Assembly: GCF_000003815.2 (NCBI RefSeq)
Contig: NC_049985.1
Location: 12,120,416-12,184,415 of the forward strand
Length of the DNA: 64,000 bases
Direction: 5' to 3'
Source: Branchiostoma floridae
Taxonomy: Eukaryota; Chordata; Leptocardii; Amphioxiformes; Branchiostomatidae
Part shown: positions 21,001 through 33,800 of the stretch, piece by piece
How the letters are laid out: the number at the start of each line of letters is the position of its first letter
How positions within the stretch are numbered: position 1 is the first letter of the stretch
Made by a program: the position numbers and the translations under genes
Notes under the pieces: generated by a model
Told to the model about the DNA's origin: nothing
Databases searched by the model: none
What the model saw: only the letters and a program-made list of their open reading frames with translations

Positions 21001-24000
21001 AGATTTTATCTAGTTGCTTGAGTAAGAGTGGTTCTATTTGATACGAGTGCTTGAATAACTGTAATCTTGCGTATCTCTACTTGACTGTGAAGGAAGGCCC
21101 AACCAATTCAACAGTCTTACCCACATGGACAACAGCTGACGGTGAGACGAGTGTGTCTCCGAGTGTGTCTCCGACCGATTCCCATCTGGAAACGAGTACG
21201 TTTCCGCAAGCTGGAACAGCAAAGTCGATCACCCCGGAAACTACAGCGAAGGTATAAGAAAAGGTTTAAGATTTTTTGCAATGCCCCTGCCTATAATGAA
21301 TCACAGTTTATAGGTATAATTGTACAATGATACGAACATGATTGTATATCTATTTGTCGCCAGGGTTTGACACGTGATGACGAGCGGACAAAATTTGACC
21401 AGCTTCAGAAGACTACAAAGCAACACCCTTCAACAACCCACGAAGGTACCCAGTCAGGCAACAAATCATATGTCCTACACCGACCCCTATTCTGTTCTCT
21501 TGTTTACCATGTTCATTACTTGTTCGGAAATGCCAGGAAATGCCCATCCGGCACATTCTTCAATAATGCCCTCTCTTCTCCCCTCATACGTAGGAGAGTG
21601 CTACCAAAGTCTGGGCTGCTGGAAGGATGATCCCAACCGCGCCATTCCAACACTCGAGGGAACAGATCCACGCCTGGATGGCAGCTATGGAGCACGACAC
21701 AACCCAGTCGAGAAGTGTTACCAGGTAGCACATTCTCTAGGGTTTACCGTGTTTGCTGTACAGCATGGCGGACAGTGTTTCGGGTCTGCTGATGGCCACA
21801 ACACTTTCTTCAAGTACGGACGTTCCTCCGACTGTGGAGTGGACGGAAAAGGCGGGCCTCGGGCAAATGAAGTCTACCTGATTGGTATGTAGCGCTCGAT
21901 GACTGTCTTTTGCGTCTAGAAGAGGCTCCTTTGGCACACTGAAATGCACGTTTACGATACTGCAGTTAATTCTACCGTGAACGTTTAAGGTACGCGGCAG
22001 GATTGTTGTGTTGGCTGATCACACGCTATGCACTACGATGTCCGTGTCAAAATATCGTATTATAATATATGCCCTAACCAGATATTAAACGATGATAGGG
22101 ACTTTTACAACATCGCAATGATACGCTGTGATATAGGAACATCGTAGCAACATTGAACATTGTACATATCAAATACAAATTGAAGAGTCATCAATATAGA
22201 TATAGACACTGCTAATGAAGGACCTCTCGTCTTCACCAGGAGTCAATGTTGCCCTGGGGAAGACAGCGTTCCAAACAAGCCATTTCCGTCCTCCCGCTGG
22301 GACTGCGAATCTTGCCGTAGACGGAAACACCGATTCCGGGTACTACCATGGTTCCTGTACACACACTGCAGGTAACCCGGGGGAGACTAACCCGAGCTGG
22401 TGGGTGGATCTTGGGCAATCCTATGTGATTGACAGGTATGTGTACAGCTTTTACATGTATATGTATATACATTGTTGTATCAAGCATTACAATAGATATA
22501 CATACGCATTAAGTATACATACACATCCACCTACACACGCACATTGTAAGCCCTTGTAAGTTACTGTTACAAAGTTAAATACATCATAGCTCAAAAACAT
22601 TGGAAATCATCTGTTAAAGTAGCCAATTTGTCATACAATTTTAATAAATTGTCAATCTCTCCTTTGTGTTGTTTGTTGTGTATACACCTGTTTTCATTGC
22701 TGTTGAAATATAAATAGAGATTATGTTGAAAAAATAATGAGAATAATAGAGTACCATTGACATTGACATTGTCAACATTTACAGGGTACTCATCTTCAAC
22801 CGCCAAGACGTTTGTCAGGAAAGAATCAACCCCTTCAACATCCACATCGGGGATTCCGACCAGGTCAGCGCGAATCCCAAGTGTGGAGGTGATCATCAAA
22901 TGAACCTGCACCAGCCGTCCATTTCCGTCTCCTGTCAGGGGATGAAGGGTCGCTATGTGGGCGTCCGTCTTCCCGGACCCTACCGAATACTGAGCCTGTG
23001 TGAAGTCCAAGTATTTTTGGGTAGGTCTTCGCTACGTTCACTTTACATTGTTACGGTGTATACATAGGACGTTGGCACGAAATCTGATGTCGCACTGGAC
23101 TGTGCCCTATTGGTGACAGATCATTGAGGCGATGTTGCCATTTTTGGCGAACTTCCCCTAGCGGTCACAATGATATTTTGGCGACTAATGACCCTAAATT
23201 CGGGGCCAATTTTAGCCTCTACGAGGGTGAGTCCAAATGTGATGTCATTGATTCTAAAATAGGCTCACTTTTTAATCGAATTAATTGAAGTCTGGCACAA
23301 AGGTAAATGCAAATACCCTCTTGAGATTTAAATGTCATTTTATGAATGACTGGATTGATTTCAAGATGATCACACCGTTACAAGCTCGTCGAGAGAAAAG
23401 AGCAGGACAAGAGTTCGGAGACCTCATATCTCCATGAAGTAGTCTTATTATGTAAATGACTTCCACATTTACATAATCTATGCTTGGTTATGCACACCTT
23501 TGAATAACGTAAATCGGTCACGATGTTAGTTGTCCAATCATTTACCACTTAGTAGAATTATAAACAATGACACTTTTACATTTATAATGCAAAGTATGGA
23601 CGTATTTGCATAATTGGTATCTATTGATATTCTGCCACCCACAAACTACATATATTTCATGTATTTGAGTCCTATAATGGAAAAGCACTACAAAGACAGA
23701 TTTTCCTCATTAAATGTGCAAGTTAAGTGCCAGTATGCATATTTACATAGCACATCCAACTCAAAAGATGAGAAAGATGCGAAAAGTACCAAGGTTACAA
23801 ACCAGGAGCCCAAAATTCACCATGACCTTCGTCTTCCAGACACCTAACTACATATGAAATATCACTGTAATACATCCTTACTAAGGTTCTAGAGTTGTGC
23901 TGACCACAAATATCCAGAAAGACAAACAGACAGACAGGCAAACAGACAGACAGACACACCCAATTTTTCATGGAGATGATGAATTGCTATTTTTCTTTCC

Positions 24001-24748
24001 TCTACAGGATGTCAACAGCCAAGTTTCTTCCGTTTTAACAGAGCTTGCTACAAGCACTTTGCTGAGGGGAAGACCTACAACCAGGCCAAACGGACTTGTT
24101 CCGCTGATGGGGGACTGTTGGCCGTGCCGAAAGACAGCGAGACCAACTCTTTCATCGTCAAACTGGGAAGTGGGCACCGCTGGATCGGCCTGAATTACGT
24201 CACTAACGAGGACAAGTGGGTTTTTGAGGGCGGACAAATCCTGGAGTCAACAGGCTTTTCCAACTGGAATACCAATGAACCGAATGGTGGCGGTTGGGAA
24301 AAATGCGCTGCCTTCTCGTCGAAAGGGTCCAAGTGGGAGGATTGGCCATGCAACACACAGCTGCCATTCAACTGTCAGATAGATCAAGGTAAGTGTTATA
24401 TGACCAATATCATTATCATAACCAATAAGAATATTACAACAATAATTTCCTGGTTTGTCAATTCAGTGTGTATCATATTGTAATTTTTCTTTGTGTGTGT
24501 GTGTGTGTGTGTGTGTCGGAATTTTTGTATTTAGAATATGTCAAGAACCTCTTGATGGATATCTGGACTAAGATGATACTTAATATGAGAGTTACCGCGG
24601 CTATAAATCCAACTGGCTTCACAACTAACTTTATCCTAGCAGCTGTAATTGAGGAAGCGTTGGGAGTTCAGAAGTGAAACTTGGCATATAACTTATACGG
24701 ACATTTGTTACCTCCATGAAATGTCATGGAGGTAATATTTTTACTAGC

Positions 24749-24802
<54 letters not shown>

Positions 24803-27800
24803 TTATCTGTCTGTGTACAAGATAACTCAAGAACGGCTGGATGGATTGGTTTCACACTTGGTGTGTTGGTGGAGTGTGGTGAAAGCTGGAAATGATTCAA
24901 TTTTGCCCCCCCCCCCCCCCTAGCGGCTTCCTTTACTTCTGCAGCACAACTTTTGGTTTTGCTATCTCGTGCTCTGAATAAACTATGGTCACGAATTTTA
25001 TGTATTAGATAGCTCTTGTTCTCAGGAATAAGTTTTGGGATAGCAGGGGCATTTTTGTCAAAAACTTCTGTGGATAACTCAAGAAGGGAACAACGAATTT
25101 TCAAGATTTTTGTTCTGTAGGCACCTTACACAATGTTGTACAAATAAAATACTAATTATGCAAAATAGTAGTGCATTTGCATAATTAATGAGAATAATCT
25201 ATCATAGAAGTTTTCTCATTGTATCTCTTGTCCCGGACAGGATATGGTCTTGACATTTTAGTGGTGGTAGATAGCGTTTAGCGTCACGACAAAGTGGAGC
25301 AAGTTTTAGCCCCCTAACAACATTTTTGGAACTGCAGGGGCTTAGGCAAAGATGTTCATAATGATATACATGTTATACAAATGACGAATTAATTTGCATA
25401 ATTAATGTTGAAGTTGCATAGTTCCATTGTTTTCAATAACTGGACTTCAATAAATGTAACACATGTAGATTATGATAGATGGAACATAAGCAGATACCAA
25501 AATATGCTAATGAGGAACTGATTTGCAAAATATATGCGAAAATTACGAAAATTAATGATCGGAATTTTACACTTGTGACATGTGTATGTTAGTCAATGAT
25601 GAACATCACCATGCATAAATCATTAAAATGTGCAAGTCATTTGCATAAAATTTACATAAGCGCTAAATACTTCATGGAGGTATTAGTTCGCCGAACTCTA
25701 GTTATTATATATGTGCAATTTTCTACGGTATTCGTCAGTGGGTCAGGTCTAGAGGAACTGATCGTCTGACAAACATCCAAGGCCAAGGGTGTGGTCATAT
25801 TGAAATCAACTCAGGCACTCATAAAATGATAAACAACAAATTCATATTTAGTTCAATCTCAAGAGGATATTTATTTGCCTTTATCTTTGTGCCAAATTTC
25901 AGCTAATTCGATTGATAAATGATCCTAACATCACTTGCATTACTTTTTAAATCACGTACGTACGTACGTACTAGATTTCAAGTCATTTGGTAAAAATTCC
26001 AGGCAACAGAAGCCCAAAATATGCATTTTTGGTATGAAAATGGCAAACACAAGCCCTAAATTAATCATTTGTAAGTGGTGTATGCAACAAATATGAATGA
26101 AGTCCTTTGGCTGTTTCTAAGTTCTATGGCTAGGGAACAAGTCCCACAACAACATCATTTACACAGACTAAAAAAAAAAAACTGGCCGAGTGCACCCCTA
26201 TAACCCACCTGGGCAATAGACCTCTGTTATGCGCCTTTCTTTCTACTATCCTGTCATGCGGACTGCGGCGCTAATTATATTTCAGCCATACGACAGGTAT
26301 GGTAAAAATTATTATATTCGTCATTATATTTCAGTCATACTAGAGGTATGGTGAAATATATTGCATTGCTTTGTTTCTTCTTCTTCTTCTTTCTCTTGTC
26401 AAATGTTTAAAGCGCTTCATTTCCGTCGTTCTTAAGCTTGGACCGAATGGCCTGTAGTTTGGCACAACAAGGTTAGAGTGGGCTAACACCCAATGCATTT
26501 TTTTTATTATGCCTTTAAAATGATTTCATTGAGGGTTTTTTGGGGTAATTTTTAGAGCAAAACTGTATATTTTGGCCCCCTGTACCCTAGTATTACAATC
26601 GAATGATCTGAAATTTGGTATAGAGCCTAATAGGCATAGCACACCAAATTTTTGCATAAGCTGAAAGTCATTAAAAACAGTTCAGTCTCATAGATCAAAT
26701 TCTTCCAGTCATAATGCTTTTTTCCGTTTGACAATACGACAAAGGTGAGATTTTATAGATTTTTTTGAATTTGAAAAGTTTGGTGTTTTCATTGGAAGAT
26801 GCTTAAGTATTGTCCCTATGGGAAAAGTCCTGTCAGCCACGGTACCATAAAAGGCAAGAAATCCACAATTATTCACATGTTTTTACCTCCATGAAATGTC
26901 ATGGAGGTTATATTTACCTCCATGAAATGTCATGGGGGTTATATTTTACCCCGCGTTTGTCTGTGTGTCTGTGTGTCTGTGTGTCTGTCTGTGTGTAAAC
27001 AAGATAACTCAAGAACGGCTGGGTGGATTGGTTTGATACTTGGTGTGTTGGTAGGGTGTGATGAAAGCTGGAAATGATCAGATTTTGGGCCCCCTAGCGG
27101 CTTCCCTTGGTACTGCAGCACAACTTCCGGTTTTGCTATCTTGGTGTTCTGAACATGCTATGGTCACGATTTTTGAGTATTAGATAGCTCTTGTGCTCAG
27201 AAAGAAATGACATAAGTTTGGGCCCCCTAGCGTCTAGTTTTGGGATAGCAGGGGCATTTTTGTCAAAAAATTCTGACGAGGATAACTCAAGAAGGGAACA
27301 ACGGATTTTCATGATTTTTGGTATGTAGGTACCTTGGGCAATGTTGTACAAGATGAAATACTAATTATGCAAAATAGGAGCAAATTTGCATAATTAATAA
27401 CAACATTCAATCATAGCAGTTTTTTCTATGTATCTCTTGTCTTGGACGTTATATGGTCTTGAAATTTGGGTGGTTGATAGCTTACAGTGTCATGACAAAG
27501 TTGAGCAAGTTTCAGCCCCCTAACATTCAATTTAGGAACTGCAGGGGCATTTTTGTCAAGACATTCCAAAGAGGATAACTGCAGAAAGGATTAACGGATT
27601 GTCATCATATTAGGCATGCGGGTACCTTAGGCAAAGATGTTCATAATGATATACATGTTATGCAAATGAGGACTTAATTTGCATAATTAATGAGGAAATT
27701 GTATAATTCCATTGTTTTCAATAACTGGACTTCAATAAATGTAACACATGTTAATTATGATAGGTGGAATATAAGCAGATACTAAATATGGTAATGAGGA

Positions 27801-30800
27801 ACTTATTTGCATAATTTATGTAAAAATTGCAAAACCGCTTTATGATTAATAATGGGAATTTTATAATTGTGACATGTGTACGTTTGTCAATGATGAACAA
27901 CACCATGCATTAATTATGTTAATGTCTTAGTCATTTGCATGAAATTTACAAAAGCTCTAAATTTTAATGGAGGTATGAGGTCGCCGAACTCTAGTTTACC
28001 CTGCGTTTGTCTGTCTGTGTGTCTGTGTGTTTGTAAACAAGATAACTCATGAACGGTTTAGTGGATTGGTTTGATACTTAGTGTGTTGGTAGTGTGTGAT
28101 GAAAGCTGGAAATGATTAGATTTTGGACCCCCTAGAGGCTCCCCTTGATACTGCAGCGCAACTTCCGGTTTTGCTATCTCGGTGTTCTGAACATGCGATT
28201 TTTGAGTATTAGAAAGAAATGACATAAGTTTGGGCCCCCTAGCGTCTAGTTTAAGGATAGCAGGGGCATTTTTGTCAAAAATTTCTGACAAGGATTACTC
28301 AAGAAGGGAACAGCGGACTTTCATGATTTTTGGTATGTAGGTACCTTAGACAATGTTGTACAAGATAAAATACTAATTATGCAAAATAGGATTACATTTG
28401 CATAATTAATGAGAATATTCTATCATAGCATTTTTTTCAATGTATCTCTTGTTCCGGACGTGATATGGTCGTGAAATTTGGGTGGTAGATAGCTTTAAGC
28501 GTCATGACAAAGTGGGACAAGTTTCAGTCCTCTAACAATTAATTGTAGAACTGCAGGGGCGTTTTTTTCAAGACACTCCAAAGAGGATAACTGCAGAAAG
28601 GAACGACGGATTGCCTGCATTTTAGGTATGCAGGTAGCTTGGGCAAAGATGTTCAAAATGATATACATTTTATACAAATGAGGACTCAATTTGCATAATT
28701 AATGAGTGAATTGTATAATTCCATTGTTTGCAATAACTGGACTTCGATAAATGTAACACTTGTTAATTATAATCAGTGGAACATATGCAGATATCAAATA
28801 TGCAAATGATGAACTTATTTGCATAATTTATGCAAAAATTGCAAAACAGCTTAATGATTAATGATCGGAATTGGGAATTTTACTCGTGACATGTTTACTG
28901 TACGTTTGTCAATGATGAACAACACCATGCATTAATCATGTTAATATTAATCATTTGCATGAAATTAACAAAAGCTCTAAATATTCATGGAGGTATGAGG
29001 TCGCCGAACTCTAGTTTACCATGTGTTTGTCTGTGTGTCTGTGTGTCTGTGTGTGTGTAAACAATATAACTCATGAACGGCTGGGTGGATTGGTTTCATA
29101 CTTAGTGTGTTGGTAGTGTGTGACGAAAGCTGGAAATGATTAGATTTTGGGCCCCCTAGCGGCTCCCCTTGGTACTGCAGCGCAACTTCCGGTTTTGCTG
29201 TCTCGGTGTTCTGAACATGCGATTTTTGAGTATTAGATAGCTCTTGTGCTCAGAAAGAAATGACATAAGTTTGGGCCCCCTAGCGACCCCTAGTTTTGGG
29301 ATAGCAGGGGCATTTTTGTCAAAAACTTCTTAAGAGGATAACTCAAGAAGGGAACAACGGATTTTCATCATTTTTGGTATGTAGGTACCTTAGACAATGT
29401 TTTACAAGATAAAATGCTAATTATGCAAAATAGGAGTACATTTGCATAATTAATGAGAATATTCTATCATAGCAGTTTTTTCAATGTATCTCTTGTTCCA
29501 GACAAGCTATGGTCTTGACATTTAGGTGGTATATAGCTTTTAGTGCCATAAAAAAGTGGGGCAAGTTTCAGCCCCCTAACATTTAATTGTAGAACTGCAG
29601 GGGTGTTTTTGTCAAGACACTCCAAAGAGGATAACTGCAGAAAGGAACGACGGATTGCCTGCATTTTAGGCATGCAGGTAGCTTGGGCAAAGATGTTCAT
29701 AATGATATACATGTTACGCAAATGAGGACTTAATTTGCATAATTGATGAGGAAATTGTATAGTTCCATTGTTTTCAATAACTGGACCTCAATACATGTAA
29801 CACATGTTAATTATGATAGGTGGAATATAAGCAAATATGGTAATGAGGAGCTTATTTGCATAATTTATGTAAAAATTGCAAAACCACTTTATGATTAATA
29901 ATGGGGATTTTATAACTGTGTACGCTAGTCAATGATGAACAACACCATGCATAAATTATGTTAATGTGTTAGTCAATTGCATGAAATTTACAAAAGATCT
30001 AAATTTTCATGGAGGTATGAGGTCGCCGAACTCTATTTTACTATAACTTTCTCACTTTTCATGGTACAGTCCCCAAATTTCGAGGAGCTTGAAAGCATGC
30101 AAGTGCCTACCCAGACACAAAATTTCAGATAAAATTATTTGTATTTTATGCTAATTAGGCCTAATTAGCATAAATTAGCAAACCTTTCCAAGATAATGAA
30201 TTAAAGGTCTCTAGCTTCACTGTGATTTGTGCAGAAAAATTACTAACTGGCAAGACAAACATAAGTCATCAATCACTTTAGATGCTAGTTATTAAGTACA
30301 GAAGGTATGTTTTGGGTTTTAATTAATAGAAATATGCAAATGAGCTTGATGACAGAAATATGTAAATGCATTACAGATGTCAAAGGTTACCTGACCTCTT
30401 GTGATCTCTATGAATGAAAGAATGCCTCATGTATCAAATCTACATGAAAGCAGACCTCAAAAACAATGATCAGCATAAATGATTGTTTATGCAAAGAAGG
30501 TAATTAACACTGTGCTAATTAGCTGTGTCCAACAAACTGCATCTTTGCAAAACACATTTAGATATCATGGCTGTCATAACAAATCCCAAGGACTAATCCA
30601 TTTTCTATTAGGCAAGGATAATGATTGGTTTTTGACCCTTCAATTGATTGCCTAAGTATATTAGTTAATTACCTGATTTTAATTATTTGTACATATGCTA
30701 ATTAGTCGCTAATTAACTCGATATAGTGAAATGCATCTATACATTACACAACATACTGGTGTTATGGCAGGTGACAAGAACTGATTCATGTAATGAAATT

Positions 30801-33800
30801 CACTGACTGATAATATTGTAATTCTTCCTGTTTCATGATTTGATAAGAATTAAGAACAGATTCATTCGTTAAGCTAACAATTCTTTTACACTGCAGTCAT
30901 CCTCAGTAAAACATCTCAAGCCGCATAGTTGATGCTTAGAACTTCAATCCTGTGTGTAAAGGACGGTTTCACAAAAAAGGCAGACAACATTGCCAAGTTT
31001 TTACTAATTAGCATCACACTATAAAATCAATTTTTATTAACAATAGAATCTATTGTATTGATTTATAGAACACAATATATTAATCTATGCAATGTTGTTT
31101 TATAAAACATAATATATTAATTTAAGCAATATTGATTTATAAAATACAGCAAATTAATTTATTACAATATTATAACAATTGCACTTGCAGGTACTGAACT
31201 GGCCAAGCTTGGGATAAATATTGGGTATAATCCCAGTAAAAATATCTAACAAGCTCAAGTATGACCATAAAAGAAATGAAAAAAATCAGTAGGTTTTTGA
31301 CTGCTATCAATCACAAAATGTAGAATCAATTCCCCAAACCCCTGCCCTCTCTGTGTCCTTCAATTTAACTGTAGTAATGTTAGGAGATCAGCTTTTAAGT
31401 CTTCTTCACCAAAAGGTTTTTCCCCTCTAGAAAACTGGAAGAGAGTCTTCTCACAATGTTGATGTAAAACATCTCTTCTGAACCTTAACTGGTCTTTCAA
31501 TGCATAAATTTTTTTCTTCTTTGTTCTCAGTTTTGCTAGTTCCTCCTCAATGTCCTGTGGAGTTTGCCATAGGGTTACTCTGTCCTGTAGGTTTCTCAGG
31601 GTTGCATCTTTTGCAGCTTTCTTTTGCGTTTGTTTTTCAACCCGGTCAAGGAGCAGCTGACGCCGTTTTTCTCTCAAGACGAGAACTTCCTGGCGATGTA
31701 ACTTTGTATCGGTACTGGCAGCATTTCTGGCATCTTTGAAATGCTTCAACTTGTCTTCCTTTGACAAGGTGTCTAGAAAGTTCCCTGTTTTGTTTGTCTT
31801 GAACATAAGCTTTCCTTCCCTAGTGAGTGTCGTGGCATTCGGAGAAACTCTCACATCTCTGTCCAGGAGAGCAAATGTCCTCTCTAGACCGGTGTTGTTG
31901 GTCGGGCAAGATGCCATCTGTTCTCTCTGTTTCACACTGGGTTGGTGAAAGAGTCCTCCAGGTAAATAGTCTTTGAGCATTCTATCTGTCACCTCCATAA
32001 ACTCTTCCATGATGTACTTCAGAGCCTGACAGGTGAGCGTCCTCAGTTCCTCATCCTGCTCATGAAACAGGGACTTGAATACTGCATCCTGTTTTGCTTG
32101 TACTGTTGGGAATAGTGGCTCTCCTGCCATCAGAGACTGGGGGTCTTTTGCCCAGGAATTGAAGTTGATCTGCAGTTGGTGGAAATGATCTGACATATCC
32201 AAGATGCTCTTCTTGGACTCAATTAATCGCCACAGAGGTGCAGTAACAATCTTATTTATCACACCAAGTGCAAGACATCCAGCTACATAGACAGGTTCAC
32301 TTAAATCACGTTGAACTGCTTGCAGAAGTCTGTTGGGTGATTCCCATGTGGCCAGGTACCCACTTAAGTCATATCTATGATGGTACACAGTACCACCATT
32401 CTTAAACAGGATATTAAACCTTTCCCCTCGAAATGAAGTCAGCTCATTCTTCTTTGCTGGGTCTTCTTGTGAAAGGAATGAGTCAAAGTCTTTGGGATGG
32501 CCTGACTTCTCGCATGCCTTGTGTGCAAAGGCCTTGCAAGTTGTCCTGATCAGTCTGTGGGTTCCTGACTCACCTTGTTGGTCGTTGTCTGTGTTCACAG
32601 CTGTGTACTTTTCAAACTTCTTCAAACCAGCTTCAGCAGCTGTGGCCAAACCAACTACATAGTGCATACTGCAGAAGTGGTGCCACATCGATCGAAGGTC
32701 ATCCCTCTCTTCCTGTGTCTTGTCATCCCACGAAGGGATGACCTTCTTCAACGCTTGTTCCCGAATCTCATCCAATCTCTTATTGAGACACTTATTGACT
32801 ATGTGTCTGTCGCTCATAGTATTCTTTATTGACAACCAGAGCTCATCTGCACTGGAAGAAGAAGCCGAAGCAAGATCTGCAATGACTTTTTTTGAACATG
32901 TCCACCTGCTGGTCGGTGTTCCCCGACAGCTGGTTTTGGATTCCCGCAACAAATGGTACTTCACTGGTGAAAAAGCTAACAGACCCATACTTGTCTTGCT
33001 TCTTGCTTGTTCCATCTGTACCTACTGTGGTGTTTTCACACCTGCTGACCACATCAGCTAGATGAATTTGGCTGAGGCACCTGGCTTCTGCAAACATCAT
33101 CCTTGCCGTGGAATACTTGGGAAGCCGTCCAACTTCCACCCCAGCTAGCTTCTTTAGAATTGTCCGTATGATCGGCTCGATGTTTTGTATCCCTGCGTCC
33201 ATGCTTAAAAGTGACATGTACACATGCCTCACTTCATCCGTGAACTTTCTATCTTGGAAAGTTTTTATATCCTCTGCCTCAAGGAAGCGTGTCATTCTGC
33301 CATGCAGCTCCTTATTTTCTATTTCCAGCTTTGCAACTTTATCTTCAAGTGAATCGATATAGTCTTCATCACACAGCGGATGAAATCTCTTGTAATGAGA
33401 TTTTATGCGCTGTGCATTTATCTTGCTCCTTATAGCACAGTCCAGTTTCTCCTGCACTTCTTCCACTGTCGACTTCAACTCTTGAATTTGTCTGTCCTTT
33501 GCTTTGATTAACTCATCCCTCTCATCTTTGTCTGCCTGCTGTTGTTTTATCACATTCTCCTGTGCACTGATTTTGTCATCCCTACGTTTCAGTCTCTTGT
33601 TGATATTCCTTGTATTGTATTCACTTAGTTTAATGAGAGAATCGTGAAGCCTTGTAGACATGTTGTCCGAGTCTTTCTTCAGTTGTCGTAGCAGAATCGC
33701 CTGTTTCACAATGTGCTCGCGGCTCGTTCTGTCTTGTCGTTTCATTTTATCCTTCAGGTTCTGTAGTTCTGCTGTTTTTTGATTGAGATCAGAAAGAGCT

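Noticed and set aside
24726-25104. 126-codon minus-strand frame ending in (Thr-Asp-Arg-Gln) repeats
   Set aside because: Translation of the (GTCT)n microsatellite and core of repeat copy A.
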